The notes under the pieces are model-generated. The model worked only from the letters and a program-made list of their open reading frames with translations, searched no databases and had not been told where the DNA came from. Source: JAFKKS01 sp050187875 (lineage in GTDB: Bacteria; Pseudomonadota; Alphaproteobacteria; Rhizobiales; Xanthobacteraceae). Taken from it: a stretch of 64,000 bases of DNA. This document shows positions 15,073 to 23,861 of the stretch, piece by piece. Within the stretch, counting starts at the first letter, position 1. Each line of letters opens with the position of its first letter. The stretch covers positions 1-64,000 of the forward strand of contig JBFWXB010000024.1 of the NCBI GenBank assembly GCA_050187875.1, read 5' to 3'. The position numbers and the translations under genes are program-made.

Positions 15073-16086
15073 TCACGCGGCTGCGGTTTCGATCGAGCGG
15101 CGAATGACGCGCCACACGTCGGCATTCGATAAAAACAGATCGTGATTGATGATGCCCCAGCCAGAATCGGAGGCGTCGATCACACGCACGCCGAGCCGTT
15201 CGATGGCGGCTTTCTCGGCGGCGCCCACCCGCGTCATCCCGCCGGCGATTCGCCCCGACAGTTCCAAGGCGCGGTCGTTCGTCGCCGAGATCACCGTGAT
15301 CTTGCGGGCGAGCGGGCCGATGCCGGTGACCGACGACGAGAACACGTCCATGTCGATGTCGGGTGCTGCAAGCACGACGGCGCCGATCCGGTTTGCAACG
15401 GCATCGCCATAGCGCGCGTAAAGCTGGCGCAGGCTTTCGAGCGCCAGCATGGTTCCCATGCTGTGCGCGACGATGTGGACGCGCCCGGCCCCCGGCGCGG
15501 CGAGGACCGACTGGAGCACGCGCTCGAAGGCGTCGCGCGACCACATCGCGCTGTCGCGGTCGTAGTTGTAGTCGAACAGCCCCGCCTTCGACGGCCAAGA
15601 GAAGACCATCGTCTGCCCGTGAAACTTGATGCCGTCGGAAAGACGCGCCGCATCGAGCGCCGCTGTCTCGAACGTCTGCTTGAAGCCGTGCACATAGATC
15701 AAGACATCGCCGCCGCCCGGCGCGAGAAGGTTGCCGCCTTCGCCCGATAGCGGTTCGACGCTGTCGATACGCCAGTCATCCAATCCAACCGAGGCGAGGG
15801 TGAAGCGGCCATCGTTTGGCGGTGTCAGCTTCGCCCGCGCGAGCGTCAGCGTCGAAGCGCGTTTCGGCCCGAACCAAGGCTCCGCACGTCCGCCGTTGAC
15901 CGGATTACGCGTGGTCGCGATCAGCAATGTCGGCGTTGTCGAGATCGATGAGGCGTCGAAGCGTGCGCCGGTCGCGGCGACATTGGCGCATCCGCCGAGC
16001 GCGACGGCGCCGAGGGAGCCAAGCCCGCCCAGGAACGCGCGGCGGGATGGAGCGGCTTCGTGTGGCAGCGAACGTCGAACGGTCAC
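15073..16086 (-). CDS. alpha/beta hydrolase (DUF900 type), exported
   Basis: A 337-residue protein. The N-terminus RRAFLGGLGSLGAVALGGC combines a twin-arginine-like signal with a lipobox ending in Cys, so it is probably an envelope lipoprotein. The rest is an alpha/beta hydrolase of the DUF900 family: VLIYVHGFKQTF (oxyanion strand, about 127), FSWPSKAG, VAHSMGTM with the nucleophile Ser, APDIDMDVF, and a late His in IINHDLFL. Substrate unknown. It starts 149 bases from the end of the ABM gene on the same strand, so coupling is weak. Confidence 0.85.
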   Translation of the reverse strand: MTVRRSLPHEAAPSRRAFLGGLGSLGAVALGGCANVAATGARFDASSISTTPTLLIATTRNPVNGGRAEPWFGPKRASTLTLARAKLTPPNDGRFTLASVGLDDWRIDSVEPLSGEGGNLLAPGGGDVLIYVHGFKQTFETAALDAARLSDGIKFHGQTMVFSWPSKAGLFDYNYDRDSAMWSRDAFERVLQSVLAAPGAGRVHIVAHSMGTMLALESLRQLYARYGDAVANRIGAVVLAAPDIDMDVFSSSVTGIGPLARKITVISATNDRALELSGRIAGGMTRVGAAEKAAIERLGVRVIDASDSGWGIINHDLFLSNADVWRVIRRSIETAAA

Positions 16087-16235
16087 GCGGGGCCTTCAGG
16101 AACACCGCCCCCCAGGACCCGCCCCTCCGTGGCTTCCTGAATCAGGATGGCGGCGAGAAAAGGGCGGGCGGCGTCACCGATGTGGCGAGGGCCCGAGCCA
16201 TGGGCGCGCACGCGCGGCTTGGAAGACCGATTCCC

Positions 16236-16919
16236 TCAGCGGATCGTCGTCGCGCCCTTCGCATCCGGGAAATATTGCGGCGCTTCGCGACGATCGAACA
16301 TGCCGTAGTCGCGAACAATGCGCACGTGGCGCAAGCGCGCGCCCTCAGGCAGCGCCGCCGCATGCGCGAACGCCTCGGCGTCTCGCTTTTGCTTCCACGA
16401 TGTGAGCAGGATGACGTCGCCTGGGTTGAGGATCGCGTCGAAGACATCCCAGGCGACGAGGCCGGGCGCGTCCGCAACAAGACCGAGGGATTGCGCGACC
16501 TCCTCCGCGCGATGCGCTTTCACCCAAGCGGGCGAACGCTTCGCGTCGATCAAAGTGACGGTCGTCGCGTCGCCCGCCTCCGTCTCATCGAGACGCTGCT
16601 CCTCGACCTCTTGGCCATTGGGAAGACGCGTGTCCCGGATGATCTCTCCGACGCGCAGATGATAGTCGGCAAAGACGGCCGTGCGTCCCCGCTCCTGCGC
16701 CTGATGATGCCGCATGCCCGTGCGCCAGCGCACCACCGATTTCTCGTCGCGCCAGCCTGACAGCGACAGAAGCCAGCCCTCGCGCGTGAGGCTCGCGTAA
16801 CGCACGTTGTCGACGAATCCGTCGACCTGCTCGAGCTCCGGCCGCAACGCCTTGGCGATGCCAAGATACGCGTCCCATTGATCGGGCCTGGGATGGACCT
16901 CGAAGATAACCGAGAACAT
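16236..16919 (-). CDS. antibiotic biosynthesis monooxygenase (ABM)-domain protein
   Basis: A 227-residue protein. Residues 1-100 match the ferredoxin-like ABM fold (MFSVIFEVHPRPDQWDAYL, VDGFVDNVRYASL, WLLSLSGWRDEKSVVRWR), found in small heme-degrading and quinol monooxygenases and in unrelated dimeric proteins. The second half (about 120-210) looks like a diverged second copy (VILLTSWKQKRDAEAFAHAAAL), giving a tandem repeat. No signal peptide. It lies five bases downstream of the methyltransferase gene end and is likely co-transcribed. Real activity is unknown. Confidence 0.8.
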   Translation of the reverse strand: MFSVIFEVHPRPDQWDAYLGIAKALRPELEQVDGFVDNVRYASLTREGWLLSLSGWRDEKSVVRWRTGMRHHQAQERGRTAVFADYHLRVGEIIRDTRLPNGQEVEEQRLDETEAGDATTVTLIDAKRSPAWVKAHRAEEVAQSLGLVADAPGLVAWDVFDAILNPGDVILLTSWKQKRDAEAFAHAAALPEGARLRHVRIVRDYGMFDRREAPQYFPDAKGATTIR

Positions 16920-16923
16920 GCAA

Positions 16924-17415
16924 TCACCCCGCTCGCGCTTCGCTTTCGAGCGCGAGCAGGCGCTCCTTCGTCGCGAGGCCGCCGGCGAACCCCGTCAACT
17001 TCCCGGTCGATCCGATGACCCGATGGCACGGCGCGATGATCGAGATCGGGTTCCGGCCGTTCGCAGCGCCGACCGCGCGAACGGCCGTTGGTTTTCCGAT
17101 CTGCTTTGCGATCGCGCCGTAGCTGCGTGTCTCGCCGTAGGGGATCGTCAGCAGCGCCGCCCACACGCGCTTCTGGAAGGGAGTTCCCTTGAAATCGAGA
17201 GGAACATTGAATGTCGTCCGGCGGCCGGCAAAGTAATCGCCGAGCTGCCGCTCGGTTTCGCGCAAGATCGCGTTGCTGGCGTCTTCGATGAGCGGCTGAA
17301 GCCGCACGCGCTTCGGATCTTCGCTCGGCCAAAGGATTGCTGCCAAGCCTCGCTCGCTGGCGACGAGCGTCAGCTTGCCGACCGGCGACATGATCACCTT
17401 GTAGACATATGCCAT
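16924..17415 (-). CDS. ogt: methylated-DNA--[protein]-cysteine S-methyltransferase
   Basis: A 163-residue suicide DNA repair protein that transfers methyl groups from O6-methylguanine to its own Cys. The active-site motif PCHRV is complete (C130), preceded by the helix-turn-helix region GETRSYGAIAKQIGKPTAVRAVGAANGRNP and followed by LTGFAGGLATKERLLALE. Length is normal for the stand-alone Ogt/MGMT form without an Ada N-terminal domain. The start MAYVYKVIMSPVG is chosen by family length; the frame continues upstream but into antisense of the GGDEF gene region. Confidence 0.93.
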   Translation of the reverse strand: MAYVYKVIMSPVGKLTLVASERGLAAILWPSEDPKRVRLQPLIEDASNAILRETERQLGDYFAGRRTTFNVPLDFKGTPFQKRVWAALLTIPYGETRSYGAIAKQIGKPTAVRAVGAANGRNPISIIAPCHRVIGSTGKLTGFAGGLATKERLLALESEARAG

Positions 17416-17596
17416 GACTTTAGTCTCCTGCGCCGCGGCGTTGCACGCCGGCGCGTCACCGCCGTCGCGACGAGAGATTAGGCTCACGCTCGCGAAGATA
17501 AAGCCCCCGACATTTCGACCGAAGCCGTATCGTGGAATTCCGCATGCTTGCGAGCCTGGATCGGCTCCGACGCAAGCGCGGCGCAGCCAGCTGGGC

Positions 17597-18568
17597 TTAT
17601 CCGGCGGCCCGGTCGAGGAGCGACGGCCGCAGCAGGTCGTCGACGGCTCCGCCGAAAATGCGAACCACATTCCGCCCCGCGGCTTTGGCGACGTAAAGGG
17701 CGGAATCCGCTTCCGCGAAAAGCTGCGAGGCTCCGCGAAATTGCGCCGGCCGGAGAAACGCCACGCCGCTCGATGCGCCAATCGGGATAAGCGCGTTTCG
17801 CCACGGGACGGGACGGCGCACCATCTGCAAAGCGCGCGCAAGCGCCCGCGCGATCCGGGCCACGCCGAGCGGCGCATGCAGGAGCAGCGCAAACTCGTCG
17901 CCGCCGATCCGGGCAATGAGGATCGCGTCGCCGAACTCGCGCTGAAGCCGGGCGGCGACCTGCCGCAGGCATTCGTCGCCAGCGGCATGACCAAACCGAT
18001 CATTGATCTCTTTGAAGTTGTCGAGATCGACAAGCGCAAGCGCCGCGCTCGAACCAGCGGCCACCTGCCGCGAGAGCGCCGCGCAGCGCTCCTCGAACAC
18101 CCGGCGGTTGGCGAGCCGCGTCAGCGCATCCTGCTCGGCGTATGCGCGCAGCCGGTCCCAGAGCGCCTTTTCATGCGTGATGTCCTGCTTCGCCCCGAAG
18201 ATGCGAACCGGGCGGCCATGCTCATGGGCGACATCCGCCGTAAGGCGCATCCAGCGGCTTTCATTGCCGCTCGTGCGGATGCGAGCGTCGAGAGTAAAAC
18301 CGCGGCCGGTCCGAATCATCGCAGCGCGAAGCTGCTCCATCTGCCGGCGCGATTCGTCGAAATAGAGATCGACGATCGACGGTCGGTGCACCGTCGAGCC
18401 GCGCGCAAGCCCAAAGAGGTCATAGACCCCGTCGGTCCAGCTCAGCGCTTCCGTGGTCAGGTCGCACTCCCAAGCCCCGATTCGCGCGAGGCCCGCCGCC
18501 TGGTCATAGATGCGCTTGTAATGGGCGGCCGGCAAAGGCTCACAGGATCGCGTGGGATCGTTGCTCAT
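17597..18568 (-). CDS. PAS-GGDEF diguanylate cyclase
   Basis: A 323-residue soluble protein. A PAS-like domain spans about 20-140 (GAWECDLTTEALSWTDGVYDLFG, ending in KQDITHEKALWDRL), followed by a GGDEF domain (DALTRLANRRVFEERCAAL, LVDLDNFKEINDRFGHAAGD). The active-site motif RIGGDEFALLL is intact, so it should make cyclic di-GMP from GTP. No RxxD inhibitory site is evident five residues before GGDEF. An in-frame GTG at 18607 with an AAGG upstream is an alternative start adding 13 residues. No EAL domain and no membrane segment are seen. Confidence 0.88.
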   Translation of the reverse strand: MSNDPTRSCEPLPAAHYKRIYDQAAGLARIGAWECDLTTEALSWTDGVYDLFGLARGSTVHRPSIVDLYFDESRRQMEQLRAAMIRTGRGFTLDARIRTSGNESRWMRLTADVAHEHGRPVRIFGAKQDITHEKALWDRLRAYAEQDALTRLANRRVFEERCAALSRQVAAGSSAALALVDLDNFKEINDRFGHAAGDECLRQVAARLQREFGDAILIARIGGDEFALLLHAPLGVARIARALARALQMVRRPVPWRNALIPIGASSGVAFLRPAQFRGASQLFAEADSALYVAKAAGRNVVRIFGGAVDDLLRPSLLDRAAG

Positions 18569-18742
18569 CGTCCGGCCACTGGACCCGCCGACGACGCGCG
18601 GGCCCACTCACCTTAGCGTGGCAAAGATTAATCCTGTGTTGGTGCCCGCACCATGAATAGAGGCATCTCGATCGGCCTTCGAGCGCGATGGCAGAATCGG
18701 CACAATTCAAGACGCTGGCGATGGCCAGACGGTACTGTGTCT

Positions 18743-19801
18743 CTATTGCCGGTAATTATAGACCTTGTTCCAATCATCGCTCCAAGGCGCGAACACCTTG
18801 GCGTATTCGGCCTCGTTGGGAATCCAGGTCTTGAGGCTCTTGGTATCGATGTTCGGCGGCGCAGGCGGGTCCTTCATCACCGAGAAGAAGCCGAGCTCGA
18901 CCATCAGCTTCTGCCCTTCGCGTGAGAGGGCCCAATCGAGGAATAGCTTCGCCGCATTGGGATGCGACGCACTCTTGGTGAGCCCGGCGCAGAACACCGT
19001 GACCGGCACGCCTTCCGGCGCGAACAGCCATTTGATCGGCGCGCCGCTGTTGGCAAGCGGGATGGCGAGCGCCGTGACGAGCGGCGCGACGCCGATCTCG
19101 CCGCGGATCATGGCGTCGACCATCGGCGCCTGGCTCGGGAACAGTTTCGGCTTCATCGCCGCCTGCTTCTTCCAATAGTCCTCGCCGAACATCGTGCGTT
19201 CAAACATCGCCCGCGTGAACGGCGCGCCGCCGGAGGCGACGACCGTCTGGCCGAGCTGCTTGCCGAATTCAGGCTTGACGAGGTCGCCCCAGCTCGTCGG
19301 CGCCGTGGGCATCGTTTCGGAGTTGTAGGTGATGGTCCAGGCATTGGTGGAGCGCGGCCAAAGCTTGTCGGCCGTGCGCGTCGCCGCCGGATAGTCGGCG
19401 GCGTTCGGCGGCGCATAGGCGGCGAAGAGGTCGATCATCCCGCGCGCCTGCGGCCGGTCGGAAATGTCGATCACGTCGGCGATCAGTTTGTTCGCCGCCG
19501 CCTCGGTCTTGATGCGCGCGACGAGTTGTCCGGTGGGCGCCCGCACCATCTCCACTTGCAGGCCGGGGAAGCGCTCGCCGAACCGCTTGATGACGGTCTG
19601 CTCGGTCGTCAGGAAGTTGGCGGTATAGAGGACGACCTTGCCTTCCTTCTTGGCTGCCGCGAGAAGCTCCGGCGCTGGCGTATAGGTGTCGTCGGCGGCC
19701 ATGGCGGCAGACCCCGCCGCAAAAGCTAGGACAGCCGCGAGCCCGGCCGCCCCCAAAGTCGCGCCCAACCCTCGCATCCCCGCCCGCGCCTTCGGCATCA
19801 T
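18743..19801 (-). CDS. periplasmic solute-binding protein of an iron(III)/phosphonate-type ABC importer
   Basis: A 352-residue protein with a Sec signal peptide (cleavage after SAAMA near residue 35) and the extracellular solute-binding fold of the Fe3+/2-aminoethylphosphonate/putrescine class (AAAKKEGKVVLYTANFLTTEQ, FGERFPGLQVEMVRA, WTITYNSETM, LFLDWALSREGQKLM). The second Tyr-rich binding site of iron binders is not obvious, so the ligand is open. No permease or ATPase genes are adjacent; the neighbours belong to other pathways. It must work with a transporter encoded elsewhere or act alone. Confidence 0.85.
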   Translation of the reverse strand: MMPKARAGMRGLGATLGAAGLAAVLAFAAGSAAMAADDTYTPAPELLAAAKKEGKVVLYTANFLTTEQTVIKRFGERFPGLQVEMVRAPTGQLVARIKTEAAANKLIADVIDISDRPQARGMIDLFAAYAPPNAADYPAATRTADKLWPRSTNAWTITYNSETMPTAPTSWGDLVKPEFGKQLGQTVVASGGAPFTRAMFERTMFGEDYWKKQAAMKPKLFPSQAPMVDAMIRGEIGVAPLVTALAIPLANSGAPIKWLFAPEGVPVTVFCAGLTKSASHPNAAKLFLDWALSREGQKLMVELGFFSVMKDPPAPPNIDTKSLKTWIPNEAEYAKVFAPWSDDWNKVYNYRQ

Positions 19802-20011
19802 GATCCTCCCTCACGTGCTGGGTGGACAGGTTGCAGCATCACGGCGGCGACCTCAATGCCCTAGGCCCCCTCGCCAACCCGGTGGCGTCCATACGGTTGC
19901 CGGGATCGCCGGCTTCGATGGTCTCGCCTGTGGCGCGGACTTCTGCTAGCGATGAATCGCTCATCGCCGCGGCGGGGAACCCGGGGCGCATGACGCAATC
20001 AGGATCGCTCG

Positions 20012-21094
20012 ATGCTCGACACGATACGGGACTTGGCCCGGCGGTTGGACAAGACCATCGGCTGGAACCGGGTCGGCGCCGCGCTGAGCATTGCGATCGT
20101 CACGTTCGCCTTCATCGAGCTCTACAAGATGCTCGAGGATATCGATGTCGACGACGTGATCGACGCCCTGCACGGCACCTCCGTCCACCATCTGATCCTC
20201 GCCGGCGTCTTCGTGGCGGCCGCCTATTTCACCCTCACCTTCTATGACCTGTTCGCGCTGCGCACGATCGGCCGCAATGTTCCGTACCGCATCGCGGCAC
20301 TGGCCGGCTTCACCAGCTATTCGGTCGGCCACAATGTCGGCGCGAGCGTGTTCACCGGCGGCGCGGTGCGCTACCGCGTCTATTCGGCCTGGGGCCTCGA
20401 CGCGATCGATGTCGCCAAAGTTTGTTTCGTGGCCGGCCTGACCTTCTGGCTCGGCAACGCCGCCGTGCTCGGGCTCGGCATCACCTATGCGCCGCAGGCG
20501 GCGACCGCCGTCGACCAGTTGCCGCCGTGGTTCAATCGCATCGTGGCGATGATGGTGCTCGCGATCCTCGTCGGCTACGTCAGCTGGGTCTGGCGCAAGC
20601 CCCGCGCGGTCGGCCGCGACGGTTGGCAGGTGACGCTGCCCGCTGGGCCGTCGACCCTGGTGCAGATTGGCATCGGCATTCTCGATCTCTCCTTCTGTGC
20701 GCTGGCGATGTGGATCCTGATGCCGGAGGAGCCGCATATCGGCTTCGTCACGCTGGCGGTGATCTTCGTCTCGGCGACGTTGCTTGGCTTCGCGAGCCAC
20801 GCGCCGGGCGGCCTCGGCGTCTTCGACGCGGCGATGCTGGCCGGGCTGTGGCAGTTCGACAAGGAACAACTCGTTGCTGGACTGCTGCTGTTCCGCCTTC
20901 TCTATTACCTTGTGCCATTCGCGCTCGCGCTCGTCGTCCTCGGCATACGCGAATTGTGGCTCTACGCCGTGCGCAAACCGCCACCGCTCGCGCCGGACAG
21001 TCCGCCGGGCGTCGGCGGCGTCGCCGCGCGCGATTTCGACGCGGCCCATGCGCCGATCAAGCTCGCGGAGCCGTCGAAGGACGAGGCGTCGTAG
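20012..21094 (+). CDS. lysylphosphatidylglycerol synthase-like / UPF0104 membrane protein
   Basis: A 360-residue integral membrane protein with about eight hydrophobic helices, of the UPF0104/AglD family related to the flippase half of lysyl-phosphatidylglycerol synthases. Family motifs include FTSYSVGHNVGASVFTGGAVRYRVY and GFASHAPGGLGVFDAA. Members move or synthesise lipids, but the substrate is unknown here. There is no aminoacyl-transferase domain. The phoR gene starts one base after its stop codon, so it appears to be transcribed with the phosphate regulon kinase, possibly linking it to lipid remodelling under phosphate limitation (inference). Confidence 0.85.
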   Translation: MLDTIRDLARRLDKTIGWNRVGAALSIAIVTFAFIELYKMLEDIDVDDVIDALHGTSVHHLILAGVFVAAAYFTLTFYDLFALRTIGRNVPYRIAALAGFTSYSVGHNVGASVFTGGAVRYRVYSAWGLDAIDVAKVCFVAGLTFWLGNAAVLGLGITYAPQAATAVDQLPPWFNRIVAMMVLAILVGYVSWVWRKPRAVGRDGWQVTLPAGPSTLVQIGIGILDLSFCALAMWILMPEEPHIGFVTLAVIFVSATLLGFASHAPGGLGVFDAAMLAGLWQFDKEQLVAGLLLFRLLYYLVPFALALVVLGIRELWLYAVRKPPPLAPDSPPGVGGVAARDFDAAHAPIKLAEPSKDEAS

Positions 21095-21095
21095 C

Positions 21096-22325
21096 TTGGC
21101 CGCCTTCGGCTCGCGCTTCTTTCTTGCTGTTGTTGCCTTTGCGCTCTTGGCCGTTTTCATGCTCGCCGGCGCGCTCGCGCCGGCTTACGGCTTTGTGGGC
21201 CTTGTCGTGCTCGCCGTCGCCGCGGCCTTGACGCGCGAGCGCCGCAGCGCAAGCCACGCGCCCGCCGTCGCGCCGCTCACCGATGCGCCTGACGGAGCGC
21301 TCGATGCCGTCATCGCCGCAGCACCGGTCCCGCTCATCCTGCTCGACCCGAGCGGCATTGTGCTCGCTTGCAATGACGGTGCGCGCGCAGTGGCGCCGGC
21401 GCTGCGGCGCGGACAGCCCGTGGTGCTGGGGCTGCGCATCCCCACGGTGATCGATGCGATCCGCCGCGCTCAGGCGAGTGGCATGGCGCAGCGCGTCGAG
21501 TTCTTCGAACGGGTGCCGTTCGACCGCTGGTACGAGGTCAATGTCGGTCCCGTGCCGTCCCCGGCGGGCGCGCAGCGCGACCTGCTGCTGACCTTCAACG
21601 ATCTAACGCCGCTGCGGCGCGCGGAAGAGATGCGTGCGGACTTTGTCGCCAATGCGAGCCACGAGTTGCGCACGCCGCTCGCCTCGCTCGCCGGCTTCAT
21701 CGACACCTTGCAAGGCTCCGCGCGCGATGACACCGCGGCGCGCGAACGCTTCCTCGCCATCATGCGCGAACAGGCGCGGCGCATGGCGCGACTGATCGAC
21801 GATCTCCTCTCCCTCTCGCGCATCGAGCTCAATGCGCATATCGCGCCAAACGCGATCCTCCCCCTCGCGCCGATCGTGCGGCAGGTCATCGACAGCTTGC
21901 AGATGCTGGCGCAAGAGCGGAGCGTGACCATCGAAATGATGGACGCGGAAAATTCCGTCACGGTTCGCGGCGACCGCGACGAGCTCGTGCGCGTGTTCGA
22001 GAACCTCATCGAGAACGCGCTCAAATATGGCGGGGCCGGCGGCCGCGCGGTGGTCACGATCAAAGCGTCGGCCGAACCAGGCGGCGAAGCGAGCGTCGCC
22101 GTGCGCGACTTCGGCCCCGGCATCGCGCCGGAGCATCTGCCGCGCCTGACGGAACGCTTCTATCGCGTCGACGCCGCGCACAGTCGTGCTGAAGGCGGCA
22201 CCGGACTTGGCCTCGCCCTCGTCAAGCACATCCTCCACCGCCACCGCGGCCGGCTCACGATCGAAAGCACGCCCGGTGCGGGCGCGACCTTCACCGCGCA
22301 TTTGCCGACGGTGACGGAGGCATAG
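21096..22325 (+). CDS. phoR: phosphate regulon sensor histidine kinase PhoR
   Basis: A 409-residue membrane kinase. Two N-terminal transmembrane helices (about 6-45), a PAS domain (PVPLILLDPSGIVLACNDGARA), then HisKA with NASHELRTPLASL (phospho-His) and a HATPase domain (FENLIENALKYGG, DFGPGIAPEHL, GGTGLGLALV). It phosphorylates PhoB when phosphate is scarce. The start is probably TTG at 21096, giving (M)AAFGSRFFLAVV; no ATG fits the domain layout. It heads the pst-pho cluster but is separated from pstS by a repeat and the Pho box. Confidence 0.9.
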   Translation: MAAFGSRFFLAVVAFALLAVFMLAGALAPAYGFVGLVVLAVAAALTRERRSASHAPAVAPLTDAPDGALDAVIAAAPVPLILLDPSGIVLACNDGARAVAPALRRGQPVVLGLRIPTVIDAIRRAQASGMAQRVEFFERVPFDRWYEVNVGPVPSPAGAQRDLLLTFNDLTPLRRAEEMRADFVANASHELRTPLASLAGFIDTLQGSARDDTAARERFLAIMREQARRMARLIDDLLSLSRIELNAHIAPNAILPLAPIVRQVIDSLQMLAQERSVTIEMMDAENSVTVRGDRDELVRVFENLIENALKYGGAGGRAVVTIKASAEPGGEASVAVRDFGPGIAPEHLPRLTERFYRVDAAHSRAEGGTGLGLALVKHILHRHRGRLTIESTPGAGATFTAHLPTVTEA

Positions 22326-22360
22326 GTTTTCAGATCTCCGCCGAATCTCGCCTCCTCTCC

Positions 22361-22473
22361 GTCACCCTGAGGTGCGAGCCGACGATGTCGGCGAGCCTCG
22401 AAGGGCGACGGCCCGGAATGCGCGGCCATCCTTCGAGGCTCGGCGCAAGAGCGCCTCGCACCTCAGGATGACG
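22361..22473. repeat. intergenic palindromic repeat (type E)
   Basis: Long inverted repeat: GTCACCCTGAGGTGCGAG at the left end and CTCGCACCTCAGGATGAC at the right end, with an internal pair around CCTCGAAGG and CCTTCGAGG. Typical REP-like element of Bradyrhizobium relatives. It lies between phoR and pstS and could end phoR transcription. Confidence 0.8.
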
Positions 22474-22525
22474 ACGGTGGTGTTGCTATCGCTCGCCGTA
22501 ACCACCTGGGATTTATGATTTTTCT

Positions 22526-22554
22526 CTGTCATCCAACTGTCATCGCTCTGACAT
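22526..22554 (+). promoter_or_regulatory. triple Pho box (PhoB-binding site)
   Basis: Three repeats at exact 11-bp spacing: CTGTCAT (22526-22532), CTGTCAT (22537-22543) and CTGACAT (22548-22554). This is the PhoB direct-repeat consensus CTGTCAT-N4-CTGTCAT with an extra half-site. It lies about 120 bases upstream of pstS, so PhoB, encoded at the end of this cluster, should activate it under phosphate starvation. Confidence 0.92.
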
Positions 22555-22673
22555 AGAACGATGACGTGCGGCGGTTAATCGAAAACGCGGCAGCAGGGAC
22601 TGCCGGCAGCGAGAAGTCGGTCGCAAGGACGGCCGCCCGCCGCGGCGAAATTGAACAGAGATGGAGAGAGACC

Positions 22674-23723
22674 GTGAATCTGAAACGCATCCTGGCGGCG
22701 ACGACGCTTGCCATCGTCGCAAGTGTCGCCACCGCGTCAGCCGCTGACATTTCCGGCGCCGGCGCCACCTTCCCTTACCCGATCTACGCCAAGTGGGCCG
22801 ACGCCTACAAAAAGGAAACCGGTAACGGACTGAACTATCAGTCGATCGGTTCCGGCGGCGGCATCAAGCAGATCAAGGCCAAGACCGTGACCTTCGGCGC
22901 GAGCGACGCGCCGCTGCCGGGCAAGGACCTCGACGCGTCCGGCCTCGCGCAGTTCCCGATGGTGATGGGCGGCATCGTGCCGGTCGTCAATCTCGACGGC
23001 GTCACGCCGGGCGAAATCGTTCTCGACGGCGACACGCTCGCCAAGATCTTCATGGGCGACATCAAGAAGTGGGATGACGCGGCGATCAAGAAGCTCAATC
23101 CCAACGCCAAATTGCCGAGCCAGGCGATCGCCATCGTGCACCGCTCGGACGGATCGGGCACGACCTTCAACTTCACCTACTATCTCTCGGACGTGAGCGC
23201 GGACTGGAAGTCGAAAGTCGGCACCAATACGGCGGTGCAGTGGCCGGCCGGCATCGGCGCCAAGGGTAACGAAGGCGTCGCCAACAATGTCGGCAACACC
23301 AAGGGCTCGATCGGTTATGTCGAGTACGCCTACGCCCTGCAGAACAAGCTGACCTACACCAAGATGGTCAACAAGGCGGGCAAGACCGTTGCCCCGACCT
23401 CGGAAGCGTTCCAGGCCGCGGCCGCGAACGCCGACTGGAATTCGCAGCCCGGCTTCGGCGTGATCCTCGCCAACCAGCCCGGCGAGGCGTCGTGGCCGAT
23501 GACGGCGGCGACCTGGATTCTCGTCTACAAGCAGCCGTCCGATCCGGCGGCGACGGCCGAGGCGCTGAAGTTCTTCGACTGGGCCTACAAGAAGGGCGGC
23601 GAGATGGCCGGAGCGCTCGATTACGTTCCGATGCCGGCGAAAGTGATCTCGGACGTCGAGGCCTACTGGACGCAGAACATCAAGAGCGCCGACGGCAAGC
23701 CCATCCACGCGATGACGAACTGA
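22674..23723 (+). CDS. pstS: phosphate-binding periplasmic protein PstS
   Basis: A 349-residue protein with a signal peptide (VNLKRILAATTLAIVASVATASA) and the phosphate-binding fold: ISGAGATFPYPIYAKW with the binding-site Thr/Ser, SIGSGGGIKQI, FGASDAPL, and HRSDGSGTTFNFTYYL, whose Arg, Asp, Ser-Gly-Thr coordinate phosphate. The GTG start at 22674 follows GGAGAGAG and gives a proper signal peptide. It is the first gene of the high-affinity phosphate importer and is directly downstream of the Pho box. A hairpin behind it probably keeps its level above that of the permeases. Confidence 0.96.
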   Translation: MNLKRILAATTLAIVASVATASAADISGAGATFPYPIYAKWADAYKKETGNGLNYQSIGSGGGIKQIKAKTVTFGASDAPLPGKDLDASGLAQFPMVMGGIVPVVNLDGVTPGEIVLDGDTLAKIFMGDIKKWDDAAIKKLNPNAKLPSQAIAIVHRSDGSGTTFNFTYYLSDVSADWKSKVGTNTAVQWPAGIGAKGNEGVANNVGNTKGSIGYVEYAYALQNKLTYTKMVNKAGKTVAPTSEAFQAAAANADWNSQPGFGVILANQPGEASWPMTAATWILVYKQPSDPAATAEALKFFDWAYKKGGEMAGALDYVPMPAKVISDVEAYWTQNIKSADGKPIHAMTN

Positions 23724-23732
23724 CGCCGCGCT

Positions 23733-23767
23733 GACGGGAAGGGCGCTGCCCCCGCGTCCTTCCCGTC
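23733..23767 (+). terminator. intercistronic hairpin after pstS
   Basis: GACGGGAAGG (23733-23742) and CCTTCCCGTC (23758-23767) form a perfect 10-bp stem with a 15-base loop. There is no clear T run, so it more likely stabilises the pstS message or attenuates transcription into pstC than ends it fully. Confidence 0.65.
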
Positions 23768-23861
23768 GCTTCTTGTCCACCGCCTCTTGTTTTCCGGCTT
23801 GTGCATCTGCCCTCGGACCGTTTGAGTGCGCCCCAAGCGCATGACGTGCGAGGAGAGCTGG

